Shown here in pieces: positions 1 to 8,787 of a DNA stretch of 43,708 nucleotides. This DNA comes from Actinacidiphila acidipaludis (GTDB taxonomy: Bacteria; Actinomycetota; Actinomycetes; Streptomycetales; Streptomycetaceae): NCBI RefSeq assembly GCF_019890725.1, contig NZ_JAINZZ010000065.1, positions 1-43,708 of the forward strand. The letters are read 5' to 3'. Position 1 is the stretch's first letter; every line of letters starts with the position of its first letter. The position numbers were made by a program, and so were the translations under genes. The notes under the pieces are model-generated. The model ran no database searches, was not told the origin of the DNA, and worked only from the letters and a program-made list of their open reading frames with translations.

Positions 1-113
1 GCACCCCCGACCCCGCCCACCATGACCTGCCAGCCCACCTGACCCACACCCCCCAACACCCGCAACACCCGCGATATCCGTCCCAGTAAACCCACCTGAA
101 CCACCCGCACGGT

Positions 114-147
114 CGGCGGCGTCCCTCGGTCCCGAGGGACGCCGCCG
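114..147. terminator. Strong hairpin, probable terminator of an off-window gene
   Basis: Perfect 16-nt inverted repeat, CGGCGGCGTCCCTCGG at 114-129 against 132-147. The practical stem is about 14 bp with a 4-nt loop. There is no T-run, which is usual for actinomycete terminators. The rest of 1-391 shows no convincing gene; it is the leader region of the transpeptidase gene. Confidence 0.55.
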
Positions 148-391
148 GCGCGTCGTAGCATGATTTCCGTGACAGCGGGCGGCGCTCGCGACCCGTCTGG
201 TGGTCCGCGGCAGCACCGATCCGCCGTCCCTGTGAGTTCTGCAACAGGGGCCCGCGTGCGACCCGATCTCATGTGTGATGTATCAAGCTCGAAACAGGTG
301 CAACCGGCGGCGTGGGTGAGCAGTCTCATTGCACGACATCCGGGATGGGGAGACTCGATTGATCACCGTACGGTCGGCGGATTCCGTCGCA

Positions 392-1663
392 ATGAAGACT
401 CTGGACGGCGCACTGGACACCGCCCCTGAGGGGGCCGCCTCGCGTCGCGGCCGGCGCACCGCCAAGGGGCTGCTCGCGCTAGCCCTCGGTGCGGTCCTGC
501 TGGGGGCCACCGCCTGCGGAGGGAGCGCCGGGGCGTCCGACAAGAACCACGCCGACGGCAAGGGCGGCAGCGTCCCGGGCGGCGCGTCCGCGTCGCCCAC
601 CTCGAAGGCGTCGCTGAACATCGCACCGAAGAACGGCGCCACCGGCGTCGACACCACGGGCGCCCTCAAGGTGTCCGCGGCCCAGGGCAAGCTGACCAAG
701 GTCACCGTGACCGGTCCCGACGGGGCCGTCGACGGCGCCATATCGGCCGACGGCACGAGCTGGACGCCCGCGGGCGTGCTGCACACCGGCACGCACTACG
801 CGGTCTCGGCCACCGCCGTCGACGCCGACGGGCGCAGCACCGCCCAGCAGTCGACGTTCACCACCCTGACGCCCAAGTCGGTGAACTTCGGCAACTTCAA
901 CATCAACGCGGGCTCGACCTACGGCGTGGGCATGGAGGTGTCGATCCACTTCAACAAGCCGGTCGTGAACCAGGCCGAGACCCACAGGGGGATCACCGTC
1001 ACCGCCAGCAACGGCGTGGACGTGGCCGGGCACTGGTTCGGCAACCAGCGGATCGACTTCCGGCCCGAGGAGTACTGGGCGCCGGGCACCAAGGTGACCC
1101 TGCACCTGCGGCTGAACGGCGTGCAGATGTCGCCGGGCGTCTACGGGCAGCAGTCGAAGGACGTGTCCTTCACCATCGGCCGCTCACAGACCTCGATCGT
1201 CGACAACCACACCAAGATCCTCAAGATCTACCGCGACGGGAAGCTGTACAAGTCGTACCCGGCGAGCCTGGGCGACCCGCAGCACACCACGTACAACGGC
1301 AAGATGGTGATCGAGGAGAAGTCCCTGGTCGTCGACATGGACTCGCAGACGGTCGGCCTCGGCAACGCGTACCACATCAAGGACGTCCCGCACGGCATGC
1401 GGCTGTCGGACTCCGGCACCTTCGCGCACGGCAACTACTGGCGGCCGCTGTCGGTGTTCGGCCACGAGAACACCAGCCACGGCTGCGTGGGTCTGCACGA
1501 CGTCAAGGGCGGCGGCGACCCGAACACCCCGGCGGCCTGGTTCTACGAGCACTCGCTCATCGGTGACGTGGTCCAGGTCGTCAACTCCCCGGACAAGGTC
1601 ATCGACCCGAGCAACGGCCTCAACGGCTGGAACATGAGCTGGGCGGCCTGGAAGGCCAACTGA
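392..1663 (+). CDS. L,D-transpeptidase lipoprotein (Ig-like domain plus YkuD)
   Basis: Exported lipoprotein that should form 3-3 cross-links in peptidoglycan by the L,D-transpeptidase reaction. After a basic N-region, hydrophobic residues about 26-41 run into ATAC with Cys42 as lipid anchor; the -3 residue is Ala, so the lipobox is slightly degenerate. Ig-like regions fill about 70-230, followed by a YkuD domain. The catalytic signature HGNYW...SHGCVGLHD is complete, with the nucleophile Cys near residue 365. The layout matches LdtMt2-type enzymes of actinomycetes, where such enzymes give beta-lactam tolerance. ATG 392 is used here, but TTG 359 in the same frame has a better ribosome site (GGGGAG at 346-351), so the N-region may be 11 residues longer. 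A hairpin terminator follows, so the gene looks monocistronic. Confidence 0.9.
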   Translation: MKTLDGALDTAPEGAASRRGRRTAKGLLALALGAVLLGATACGGSAGASDKNHADGKGGSVPGGASASPTSKASLNIAPKNGATGVDTTGALKVSAAQGKLTKVTVTGPDGAVDGAISADGTSWTPAGVLHTGTHYAVSATAVDADGRSTAQQSTFTTLTPKSVNFGNFNINAGSTYGVGMEVSIHFNKPVVNQAETHRGITVTASNGVDVAGHWFGNQRIDFRPEEYWAPGTKVTLHLRLNGVQMSPGVYGQQSKDVSFTIGRSQTSIVDNHTKILKIYRDGKLYKSYPASLGDPQHTTYNGKMVIEEKSLVVDMDSQTVGLGNAYHIKDVPHGMRLSDSGTFAHGNYWRPLSVFGHENTSHGCVGLHDVKGGGDPNTPAAWFYEHSLIGDVVQVVNSPDKVIDPSNGLNGWNMSWAAWKAN

Positions 1664-1752
1664 CCCCGCCCGGTGTGGGGGAAGGGCCCGCTGACCACGG
1701 CCCACCGAACGACCGACCGGACCTGTCCGACCGTACGGACCAGGTGAACCCG

Positions 1753-1787
1753 CGGCGGCCCCGGAGCTTCGTGCTCCGGGGCCGTCG
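1753..1787 (+). terminator. Intrinsic-type hairpin after the transpeptidase gene
   Basis: GGCCCCGGAGC at 1757-1767 pairs perfectly with 1773-1783 around a TTCGT loop. The stem extends to about 15 bp with one G-T pair. It lies between two convergent genes and may serve both. Confidence 0.7.
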
Positions 1788-1853
1788 GCGTTCCGGCGTT
1801 CCGGCGCTTCGGTCGTCGGGACGGGCGGCCGGGACGGGCGCCGGGGCGGACGT

Positions 1854-2597
1854 TCAGCCGAGACCGCCGGTGGCGCGGAGGTTCTGGCCGGTGAGCCACC
1901 GGCTGTCCGGCCCGGCGAGGAACGCGACGACGTCCGCGATGTCGGCGGGCAGCCCGAGCCGGCCGAGCGGCGTGATGGCGATCACCGGCCCGAAGTCCGC
2001 GCCGGGGTTGGCCTCGTGGAGCAGGTCGGTCTCGGTGGCGCCGGGCGAGACGGTGTTCACGGTGATCCCGCGGGCCCCCAGCTCCCGCGCGGCGACCCGG
2101 GTGAGCTGTTCGAGCGCGCCCTTGCTGGCCGCGTACGGCGTGATGCCGGGCGCGGGCCGCACGGTGTTGAGCGTGGAGATGTTGACGATGCGGCCGCCCT
2201 CCCGCATGGTCCGGGCGGCGTGCCGCATGGTCAGGAACGCGGACCGGGCGTTGACCGTCATCACCCGGTCGAAGAGTGCCTCGTCCGTCTCGGCGAGCGG
2301 CGAAGGGGTGAAAGCCGTCGCCGCGTTGTTGACGAGGATGTCCAGGCCGCCCAGCCGGTTCTCCGCCTCGGCCATCATCCGCTCGGCGCCGCCCGGTTCG
2401 GCGAGGTCGATCCGCAGGTTCTCGGCTTTGCCGCCCGCCTCCTCGACGCCGCGCGTCACCTCCGCGGCCGCGTCGGCGTCGCGCGCGTAGGTGAACACCA
2501 CGCGGGCGCCGTCCCGGGCCAGCCGTTCGACGATGGCCCGGCCGATCCCCCGCGACCCGCCCGTCACGATCGCGGTCCTTCCCGCCAGCACGCCCAT
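1854..2597 (-). CDS. SDR family NAD(P)-dependent oxidoreductase
   Basis: Short-chain dehydrogenase/reductase of 247 residues, the usual length of a classical SDR. The Rossmann cofactor motif TGGSRGIG is at 12-19, the NNAA structural motif at 90-93, and the catalytic part includes Ser141/Thr142 with YAASK (Tyr155, Lys159). The C-terminal ending (LTGQNLRATGGLG) resembles FabG-like 3-oxoacyl reductases. FabG-like glucose/alcohol dehydrogenases of streptomycetes have the same motifs, so the substrate cannot be named. There is no operon partner; it is convergent with the transpeptidase gene and about 180 bp from the YeaQ-type gene, which has the same orientation. Confidence 0.9.
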   Translation of the reverse strand: MGVLAGRTAIVTGGSRGIGRAIVERLARDGARVVFTYARDADAAAEVTRGVEEAGGKAENLRIDLAEPGGAERMMAEAENRLGGLDILVNNAATAFTPSPLAETDEALFDRVMTVNARSAFLTMRHAARTMREGGRIVNISTLNTVRPAPGITPYAASKGALEQLTRVAARELGARGITVNTVSPGATETDLLHEANPGADFGPVIAITPLGRLGLPADIADVVAFLAGPDSRWLTGQNLRATGGLG

Positions 2598-2778
2598 GCC
2601 GTCCTCCCCTCGCCCACCGGCTGTTTCAGCCCCTCACGGGAACCTGTGCCCAGGTTCGCGGGGAACGTGCGGTGCGTCGGGACGTGAAGGGGAGGTGGCC
2701 CGGGAGCCGGGACCGGATCGGGGCGGGGCGGGAGTGCGGCGAGGGGAACGGGACGGGCGGACGCCCGGGCGCCAGGGG

Positions 2779-3051
2779 TCAGCGGCGGGAGCGGGAGTCG
2801 CCGAAGAAAATGCGGTAGCCGATCAGCAGGACGAGCGCGCCGCCGATGGCCGCGATCCAAGTCTTCGGGTCGTAGAAGTGGTGGGCGACGGGCCGGTGCA
2901 GGAAGTGCGAGGAGATCCAGCCGCCGAGGAAAGCGCCGGCGATGCCGATCAGGGTCGTGCCGACCAGACCGCCGGGGTCCCGCCCCGGCAGCAGGATCTT
3001 GGCTATCGCCCCGGCCAGCAGCCCGAGGATGATCCAGCCGATGATGCCCAT
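2779..3051 (-). CDS. GlsB/YeaQ/YmgE family small membrane protein
   Basis: 90-residue hydrophobic protein of the transglycosylase-associated (Tgs/GlsB/YeaQ) family, found in stress regulons of many bacteria. Its biochemical role is not established. It begins GIIGWIILGLLAGAIAKILLPG, a Gly-rich first membrane segment ending in the family motif KxLLPGxxPGG. A second segment (GTTLIGIAGAFLGGWIS) and a third (WIAAIGGALVLLIGY) follow, then a basic tail. The insert HFLHRPVAHHFYDPK between segments 2 and 3 is histidine-rich. The second family member in this window is at 10931-11194. A 13-bp palindrome lies 35 bp upstream of the ATG. Confidence 0.88.
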   Translation of the reverse strand: MGIIGWIILGLLAGAIAKILLPGRDPGGLVGTTLIGIAGAFLGGWISSHFLHRPVAHHFYDPKTWIAAIGGALVLLIGYRIFFGDSRSRR

Positions 3052-3085
3052 GAGACCGTTCCGCCTTCCGCGCCTGTGTGACCCT

Positions 3086-3098
3086 CCTGGTCACCAGG
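3086..3098 (-). promoter_or_regulatory. 13-bp palindrome upstream of the YeaQ-type gene
   Basis: CCTGGTCACCAGG is a perfect palindrome centred about 40 bp before the start codon. Reading towards the gene, a GGGTAG box lies just beyond it (about 3107-3112), which resembles a stress sigma -10 element (GGGTAT-like). No clear -35 was seen. This is an operator candidate only. Confidence 0.35.
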
Positions 3099-3176
3099 AC
3101 GCATCTACCCCGCCCGGCAGTTCCTGATCCTCTTCCGGGCCCGGGTTGGGAGCGCGCCGCTGGGCGGTGGCCGGGA

Positions 3177-3217
3177 CGGCGGAGGCGGCGGCCCGACCGG
3201 GACCGCCGCCTCCGCCC
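3177..3217 (-). terminator. Hairpin terminator of the large phosphoesterase gene
   Basis: GGCGGAGGCGGCGG at 3178-3191 pairs perfectly with 3203-3216. The loop holds a further 3-bp CCC/GGG stem. It begins 12 bp beyond the stop codon of the 3229-6717 gene and is GC-only. Confidence 0.65.
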
Positions 3218-3228
3218 GGGCCGGCCGG

Positions 3229-6200
3229 TCAGCCGAGCGTGACGTCCGCCGACGCGGTCAGCCCGCCGGAGGCCACGGTCAGCGTCACCGTCCCCCGGCG
3301 CAGGGCCGTCAGCGTGCCCGACGTCACGTCGAACACCGCCAGGGTGTGCGAGGACCGCCGGGCCGCGCTCACCTCCGCCGCCGTGGCCGCGACGACCAGT
3401 CCCGCGCTGCCGGTCCAGGTGACGCTGGCAGGGAAGCGCAGCGGGAACCTGAGGCCGAACTCGCTGGTGATGCCGGTCGCGGCCGGCTGCGCCGACGCGC
3501 CGACCGCGTGCTGCCCGGGCGCCGACAGGTCGATCCCGTCGATCAGCGGCCGGCTCTCGGCCTGCAGCCAGTCACGGGTCTCCGGGCTGGGCTGCCCGGC
3601 ACGGATCCGGGCCGGCCGCGGGTCGACCGCGACGTGCATCCAGCCGAAGAACCCGCCCTGGTCGGGGGAGCTGTAGGGGGTCTTGCCGACGGCCGGGGTG
3701 GTCACCTCCAGCACGCCGTCGGACCGGGTCACCGACGCGGTGTGGGCGTGGCCGGTGAACAGCGCGACCGGCTTGCCCGACGTCTCACGGAAGTCCGCCA
3801 GCCAGCGGTGCAGCAGCCCGGCCTCCAACTGGTCGGCGAGCTGCGACGCGCCGGCGCCCGACGGGTCCTGCAGCGGGTGGTGGAACGACACCAGCACGCC
3901 GGTCACCGAGCGGTCGCTCGCCGCCTTCGCCAACTCGGCCTGCAGCAGCGGCACCTGGTCCCAGTCGGAGGTCCGCATGTCACCGGTGTGCGAGTCCAGC
4001 AGGATGAAGCGGGTGCCCTTGTGGTCGAAGACCTGGCGGTTCGGCCGCCCGGTGACCGACAGGAACGCGTCCAGCCCGCCGGTCGCCGACAGGCCCGCCT
4101 CGTGGTTGCCGGGCGTCCAGTACACGGGCAGGCCGTCCGGCACGTGGTCGCGCAGCAGGCCGAGCGCGAGCTCGAAGTCCGCCGGGTTGTTGTTGTCGAC
4201 GAAGTCGCCGTTGATCAGCAGGAACTCCGGTTCGGTCGCCACCGCCTGGGCCAGCGCGGTCGCGGCCTGCCGCCCGGAGAACGAGTCGAGCCCGGCCGCG
4301 GCGCTGACGTGCAGGTCGGAGAGGACCGCGAACGTCCACCGGCGGTCCGGCAGGCCGCCCTGCTCGACCACGTAGGGGTCCGGCATCGGCGGCAGCGAGG
4401 TGTCGGGCTGCTGGCCGACCTGCGCGGCGAGCCCGTCGAAGAGCAGCTGCCCGGCGTTCTTGTTGGTCTGCGAGGTCTCCGCGATGTAGACGCGCAGCAG
4501 CGTGACGGGCTCCGAGTAGCCGGCCGGGATGTCGCCGACGACCCGGCGCCAGCCCGTCCAGTCCACGGTGAGGGCGAAGGTGAAGGGCAGGTTGGTGGTG
4601 CCCTGCGAGTACATCATCGCGCGCAGCCAGTGGTTGTTGCCGTCGCCGTTGACCCACAGCGCGAGCCGCTTGGTGCCGGTCGGCAGGGTGATCGGGCCTG
4701 CCCCCGCCACCGCGTACGCGGCCGAGGTGCTGGGCTGCCCGGTGAAGTCGTAGGTGAGCCGCAGCGCGTGGTTGTCCGCCGTGGCGCCGGGCCGGTCCGG
4801 CGCCGCGACGAACGCCACCGACGCGCTGCCGCGCGCGGCCAGGGCGGTCCAGTTCTCGGTGGGCTCGAACTCGGCGAGGGACACGTCGATCAGGCCGACC
4901 GTGACCGGCAGCCGCGCCGTGACGCCCTGCGCGGTCGCGGTCAGGGTGGCTGCCTTGCCTCCCGCGTCCGCCGCCCCCGTGATCGTGAGGCTGCCGTCGG
5001 CGGCGGGCGCCACGGAGAGCACCGCCTTGTCGTAGTCCAGCGTCGCGTCACGCGGGGCCACAGGGGCGTCGAATCCGTCGGCGTCGAAACCGGTGAGCCG
5101 GACGCTCGCCGTCGCGCCGGGCTCGATGGTGACCGCGCGCTCGGTGAACGCCAGCCGGTGCAGGTCGCCGAGGACCCGCAGCGGGTGCTCGCCCGCCACC
5201 TCGCCGCTGTGCGCGCGCACCGCCCCCGCGCCGGGGCGCTCGGCGTGGAAGACACCGTTGTCCGTCCGGCCGAGGGACCCGGGCTCCGCCGTCCAGCGGA
5301 CCGCGTGGTGGCCGTCGACCGCGACCGGCGCCCACGTCTCGTCGTAACCGGCGACCGCGAGGTCCACGGTCAGTCCTGGCACCACCCGGTCCGCCTGCGG
5401 CCGCACGTCCAGGCCGCGCAGATGGCCGGAGCCGGGACGGGCGAACAGGCCGACGCCGTCCGGGACCGGGCGCTCGCTGCCGTCCGAGGGGGTGTTGACG
5501 ACGTCCGCGGCGGTGTCGCCGGGGTGCCGGGCGACGATCTCGGTGGAGCCGCCGCCGTCGAGCATGAACGCCTCGGTCGCGCCCAGGCGCACCAGCAGCT
5601 TCGCGGTGTCGTCGAAGCTCAGCCCGGCGGAGAAGTTGGCGGAGCCGTCGATCGCGACGAGCAGCAGGCGGTGCCCGCCGTCCCGCCAGGCGATGGCGGT
5701 GCGCGGCTTGGGCGCGTCGTTGCCGGTGCTCGGCGGGAAGTCGACCGCGGTGCCGTCCTTGACCAGCACCGCGCCGCTGCCCAGGGCCGTCTTCAGCGCG
5801 ACGGGGGCGTCGGAGTGCGGCGCGAACGCCACGCCGACCGCGTCGCCCGGCTTGGCGGCGGCGAGTTGGGCAGCCGCGGCGCCGCGGCCGAGGACGATCA
5901 GGCCGCCGGCGGGCACCGGCGTGTTCGTGAGGGCGCCGCCCACCGAGGCCACGGTGCCGCCGGACACGACGAGTTCGGTGTACGGGCCGGCGTCCTGGAT
6001 CAGGGTGCGGTTGCCCCCGCCCCACTCGGGCGTGTACACCGCGATGCCGTCGGCCGGCACCGAGGGCGAGTTGAGGGCGGCCATCGGCCGCTGGGTGCCG
6101 GCGACCGTGACAGTGCCGGTGAGCACCAGGTCGGCCAGCCGCGCCACCCGGTCGGCGCCGATCGCGGCCACGGTCGTCGGTGTCGTGGTGCCCTTGCGGA

Positions 6201-6717
6201 GCTGCCCGTTCTTGATCTCCGGGCCCTCGGCGGCGTACGTCTCGGTGATGTCGAAGTAGTCGCCGTTGACGGCCGCGACAGCGCCCTGCGCGGCCGCGGC
6301 CTGCGCCAGCGGCCGGGCGTCGCTGACCGTGCCGGCGACCAGGTCCACATCGACGGAGGCGTTCCCGAGGTCGGCGTTGAGGACGTGGACGCGGGTCCAG
6401 CCGGTGCGGCCGAAGGTGTCGAACGACGTGAGGACGATGCCGGGGGCCACGGGGACGTCGACGCGGCCGGCCTCGACGGACTCCCCGGGGACGGTCAGCT
6501 GGTAGTCCGGGACGGGGAAGCCGGGGAAACCGGATCTCCCGGCGGCGGTGCCGGCCTGGGCGGGGTCCTGCGGTCCTTGCGGTTCCTGCCCGGGGGCAGC
6601 CGCGACCGCGATGCCTCCGTTGGCCGCGAGGCCGGCGGCGACGGCTCCGACGAGGAGGCCGCGGCGGGATATGCCCGGCTGGGTGGGGGTGTCTGGGTGA
6701 GTGCTGCTGCTTTCCAT
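3229..6717 (-). CDS. Exported phosphodiester glycosidase / metallophosphoesterase fusion protein
   Basis: 1162-residue exported protein. The ATG at 6717 gives a Tat-type signal: ISRRGLLVGAVAAGLAANGG followed by an Ala-rich cleavage region. The first half is a phosphodiester glycosidase (NAGPA-like, PF09992) domain at about 110-430, with the motif FMLDGGGSTEIVA. The middle, about 440-770, is built of beta-sandwich/Ig-like segments. The last third is a calcineurin-like metallophosphoesterase with the metal ligands in order: SDLHVS, NGDFVD, GNHEAG, FHHPL and GHAHTAS. A final Ig-like stretch ends the protein. The two catalytic types suggest removal of sugar-phosphate caps and cleavage of phosphoesters outside the cell, for example on teichoic acid or exopolymers. 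That role is inferred from domains. The gene is monocistronic with its own terminator. Confidence 0.88.
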   Translation of the reverse strand: MESSSTHPDTPTQPGISRRGLLVGAVAAGLAANGGIAVAAAPGQEPQGPQDPAQAGTAAGRSGFPGFPVPDYQLTVPGESVEAGRVDVPVAPGIVLTSFDTFGRTGWTRVHVLNADLGNASVDVDLVAGTVSDARPLAQAAAAQGAVAAVNGDYFDITETYAAEGPEIKNGQLRKGTTTPTTVAAIGADRVARLADLVLTGTVTVAGTQRPMAALNSPSVPADGIAVYTPEWGGGNRTLIQDAGPYTELVVSGGTVASVGGALTNTPVPAGGLIVLGRGAAAAQLAAAKPGDAVGVAFAPHSDAPVALKTALGSGAVLVKDGTAVDFPPSTGNDAPKPRTAIAWRDGGHRLLLVAIDGSANFSAGLSFDDTAKLLVRLGATEAFMLDGGGSTEIVARHPGDTAADVVNTPSDGSERPVPDGVGLFARPGSGHLRGLDVRPQADRVVPGLTVDLAVAGYDETWAPVAVDGHHAVRWTAEPGSLGRTDNGVFHAERPGAGAVRAHSGEVAGEHPLRVLGDLHRLAFTERAVTIEPGATASVRLTGFDADGFDAPVAPRDATLDYDKAVLSVAPAADGSLTITGAADAGGKAATLTATAQGVTARLPVTVGLIDVSLAEFEPTENWTALAARGSASVAFVAAPDRPGATADNHALRLTYDFTGQPSTSAAYAVAGAGPITLPTGTKRLALWVNGDGNNHWLRAMMYSQGTTNLPFTFALTVDWTGWRRVVGDIPAGYSEPVTLLRVYIAETSQTNKNAGQLLFDGLAAQVGQQPDTSLPPMPDPYVVEQGGLPDRRWTFAVLSDLHVSAAAGLDSFSGRQAATALAQAVATEPEFLLINGDFVDNNNPADFELALGLLRDHVPDGLPVYWTPGNHEAGLSATGGLDAFLSVTGRPNRQVFDHKGTRFILLDSHTGDMRTSDWDQVPLLQAELAKAASDRSVTGVLVSFHHPLQDPSGAGASQLADQLEAGLLHRWLADFRETSGKPVALFTGHAHTASVTRSDGVLEVTTPAVGKTPYSSPDQGGFFGWMHVAVDPRPARIRAGQPSPETRDWLQAESRPLIDGIDLSAPGQHAVGASAQPAATGITSEFGLRFPLRFPASVTWTGSAGLVVAATAAEVSAARRSSHTLAVFDVTSGTLTALRRGTVTLTVASGGLTASADVTLG

Positions 6718-7007
6718 GGGCGGCAACGTATTGCTCGGGGCCTTCTTGTCGGGGGGAGTTGGGGAACGTCCGGGTGAACGCGGCACCCTGCCCCTCTCGG
6801 GACCGCGCCTTCCCCCGGCCCCCTACCGCCCGCCCGGCCTGGGCCACCCCGGAAGCGGTGCGGGTGAAGGGCCAGGTGCGGCCCTTTACGGACAGGGCGT
6901 ACGGATTACGGCCAACCACCCACCACCCCCTTCACATCCGCCTCACCCATGCCTTGTCATGAGCATGAATTACCCCGCACCCCACTCCCAGAGAGGACCG
7001 CATCAGC
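6718..7007. other. Divergent intergenic region with no gene
   Basis: 290 bp between divergent secreted-protein genes. It holds a promoter candidate (listed separately), a small GGGCC/GGCCC stem near 6871-6886 and repeated TACGGA words near 6890-6910. No coding potential was seen. Confidence 0.5.
6931..6960 (+). promoter_or_regulatory. Candidate promoter of the 7008 secreted-protein gene
   Basis: TTCACA at 6931 and TGTCAT at 6955 are 18 bp apart. A short TCATG/CATGA inverted repeat (6957-6968) overlaps the -10. A GAGAGGA ribosome site at 6991-6997 precedes the GTG start. Confidence 0.4.
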
Positions 7008-7973
7008 GTGATACGTCCCCGATCCACCGCGGCCGTCTTCGCCGCCACCGCCGCCCTGGTCCTGGGCACCTCGTTGGGCGCCGCCGCCGCGACTCCCCGG
7101 CAGGCGGCGGCCGTCGGCGTCTGCAGCTCCACGGCCGTGTCCGGCCAGACCGTCAAGGGCGCCCTGCCGCAGGCCGAGGTCCAGCGGCAACTGTCCTCGC
7201 TCACCGCACAGCACCGCGCGCAGTACGGGATCGCGGCCAAGGGTCCGCTCGGCAAGGGCTCGGGCGCGGAGACCGGCGCCGGACAGACCAGCCCCTCCGC
7301 CGTCCGCCCGCTGGTGAGCATCCACCCCGCGCAGGGCACCGCCTTCAAGGCCCTGTCCGGGGCCGACGGCTCGTGCGCGACGCAGTCGGTGTCCACGCAG
7401 CTCACCGTGCGCGACAGCTACACCACCATCTACACCCCGACGATGTACCCGCCGGGCGGCTCCTGCGTCGAACTGGTCACCGTGTACACGAACTCCACGC
7501 GATCGGTGTCCGCGTGGGACTGGTGCAAGAGCGTCAACTTCGCGGCCTCGGTCACGATCAACAGCTCGTTCCTGAGCACGTACACCAACGGCTCGGGCGC
7601 CTACACGGGACGGGTGATCAGGACGTCCACGGCGTCCAACACCTGGGCCGCGGCGCTGTACAACTACACCACGGGACGCTGGGACACCCTGTTCACGCAG
7701 TCCGGCACCAACCAGTCCGGCCGCACGGACGGTTGGGACATCGAGGAGCTCTACTCGACCGTCCAGTCGTCCGGCAGGGCGTACTCCTGCGACGACATGG
7801 CCGGCGTCACCTTCGAGTCCAGCGGGATCTCCGTGCGCAACAACGGGACGTGGTCGACCGCGACCTCGGCCAACGCGGACACCCACTACGACCAGCCGAA
7901 CAGCGCGTTCTACTGCCCGACGCGCAGCTACCAGATGATCAGCACCTACGACCACTGGAAGGACGTCGGCTGA
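7008..7973 (+). CDS. Secreted protein of unknown function
   Basis: 321 residues starting at GTG, with GAGAGGA about 10 nt upstream. A classical signal peptide occupies about 1-30 (AAVFAATAALVLGTSLGAAAA). The mature part has no family I recognise. From about residue 120 it becomes rich in Ser, Thr, Tyr, Trp and Asn with few charges (VTVYTNSTRSVSAWDWC, INSSFLSTYTNGSGAYTGR), as in beta-sheet extracellular domains. Cysteines at intervals (CSSTAV, SCATQS, GSCVEL, DWCKS, YSCDD, FYCPT) suggest disulphides. It could be a carbohydrate-binding or lectin-like protein; that is a guess. A hairpin follows the stop codon, so it is transcribed alone. Confidence 0.8.
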   Translation: MIRPRSTAAVFAATAALVLGTSLGAAAATPRQAAAVGVCSSTAVSGQTVKGALPQAEVQRQLSSLTAQHRAQYGIAAKGPLGKGSGAETGAGQTSPSAVRPLVSIHPAQGTAFKALSGADGSCATQSVSTQLTVRDSYTTIYTPTMYPPGGSCVELVTVYTNSTRSVSAWDWCKSVNFAASVTINSSFLSTYTNGSGAYTGRVIRTSTASNTWAAALYNYTTGRWDTLFTQSGTNQSGRTDGWDIEELYSTVQSSGRAYSCDDMAGVTFESSGISVRNNGTWSTATSANADTHYDQPNSAFYCPTRSYQMISTYDHWKDVG

Positions 7974-7992
7974 TCCGTCTCCCGGTTCATCC

Positions 7993-8031
7993 GGTCCCGC
8001 GGCCCGCCCCCCACTCGCCGGCCGCGGGGCC
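7993..8031 (+). terminator. Hairpin between the secreted-protein and MBL genes
   Basis: GGTCCCGCGGCC at 7993-8004 pairs with 8020-8031 with one T-G wobble and a 15-nt loop. It follows the stop codon at 7973 by 19 bp. Confidence 0.55.
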
Positions 8032-8058
8032 GCCGCGGAGGCGTGGAAGTATGCGCGT

Positions 8059-8787
8059 ATGCGGCAGTTGGGAGTGCTGGGGTCCTGCGGTGGATGGGTC
8101 GAGGCCGGGCGGGCGGCCGCCGGGTTCGTGCTGGAGGCCGACGGGTTCCGGGTCGTGCTGGACCTGGGGTACGCGACGGTGCCGCGCCTGCTGGAGCGGT
8201 GCGCGGCCCGCGAGGTCGACGCGGTCGTCATCACCCACGCCCACCCGGACCACTGCGCGGACCTCAGCGTGCTGTCCCGGGCGCTGCTGTTCGGTGAACG
8301 CCCCGATGTCCGGGTCCCGTTGTACTGCCCTCCCGGCGTGCTCGACCGGGTCCAGGCGATGGAGCCCACCGAGGACCTGCGCGAGGTCTTCGACCCGCAC
8401 CCGCTGCCGGGCACGTACGAGGTCGGCCCCTTCCGGCTGGACGCGCTGCCACTGCCGCACCATGTGCCGCACGCCGGCGTCCGGTTGACCGCACCGGACC
8501 TGACCGTCGCCTACAGCGGCGACGCCGGCCCCGACCCGGCTCTTGGCGAACTCGCCCATGATGCGGACCTGTTGATCGCCGGAACCACGCTGCTCGGCGC
8601 GGAGGACGACCCGTTGCTGCTCAGTGCCGCCCAGGCCGGCGTCTGGGCGGCCCGCGCGGGCGCGCGGCGGCTGCTGCTCGGCCACTTCTGGCCCGGCGCC
8701 GACCGGGCGCGCCACCCCGCGGAGGCGGCCGCCGCGTACCCGGGGGAGATCCTGGTCGCGGACGAGGGCATGACCGTGCGGCTGTGA
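8059..8787 (+). CDS. MBL-fold metallo-hydrolase (RNase Z-like)
   Basis: Cytosolic 242-residue metallo-beta-lactamase-fold hydrolase. The zinc motif HxHxDH appears as HAHPDH at 60-65. Later ligands are supplied by LPHHVPHAG and by YSGDAGPD (the Asp bridging the metals), and a last histidine by LLLGHFWPG. It begins RQLGVLGSCGGW, the start typical of RNase Z/ElaC-like and phosphodiesterase subfamilies, but it is shorter than tRNase Z and lacks its exosite arm. The substrate is therefore unknown. GGAGG lies about 17 nt upstream, which is rather far. The preceding gene has the same orientation but is separated by a hairpin. Confidence 0.87.
   Translation: MRQLGVLGSCGGWVEAGRAAAGFVLEADGFRVVLDLGYATVPRLLERCAAREVDAVVITHAHPDHCADLSVLSRALLFGERPDVRVPLYCPPGVLDRVQAMEPTEDLREVFDPHPLPGTYEVGPFRLDALPLPHHVPHAGVRLTAPDLTVAYSGDAGPDPALGELAHDADLLIAGTTLLGAEDDPLLLSAAQAGVWAARAGARRLLLGHFWPGADRARHPAEAAAAYPGEILVADEGMTVRL

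Noticed and set aside
3346..6777. Very long plus-strand open frame opposite the phosphoesterase gene
   Set aside because: It reads as Arg/Gly/Val-rich low-complexity text with no motif and is the antisense of a gene with clear domains. High-GC genomes produce such frames.
5048..6919. Alternative minus-strand frame inside the phosphoesterase gene
   Set aside because: Arg/Pro-rich sequence in another register of the same strand, without domains or a ribosome site.
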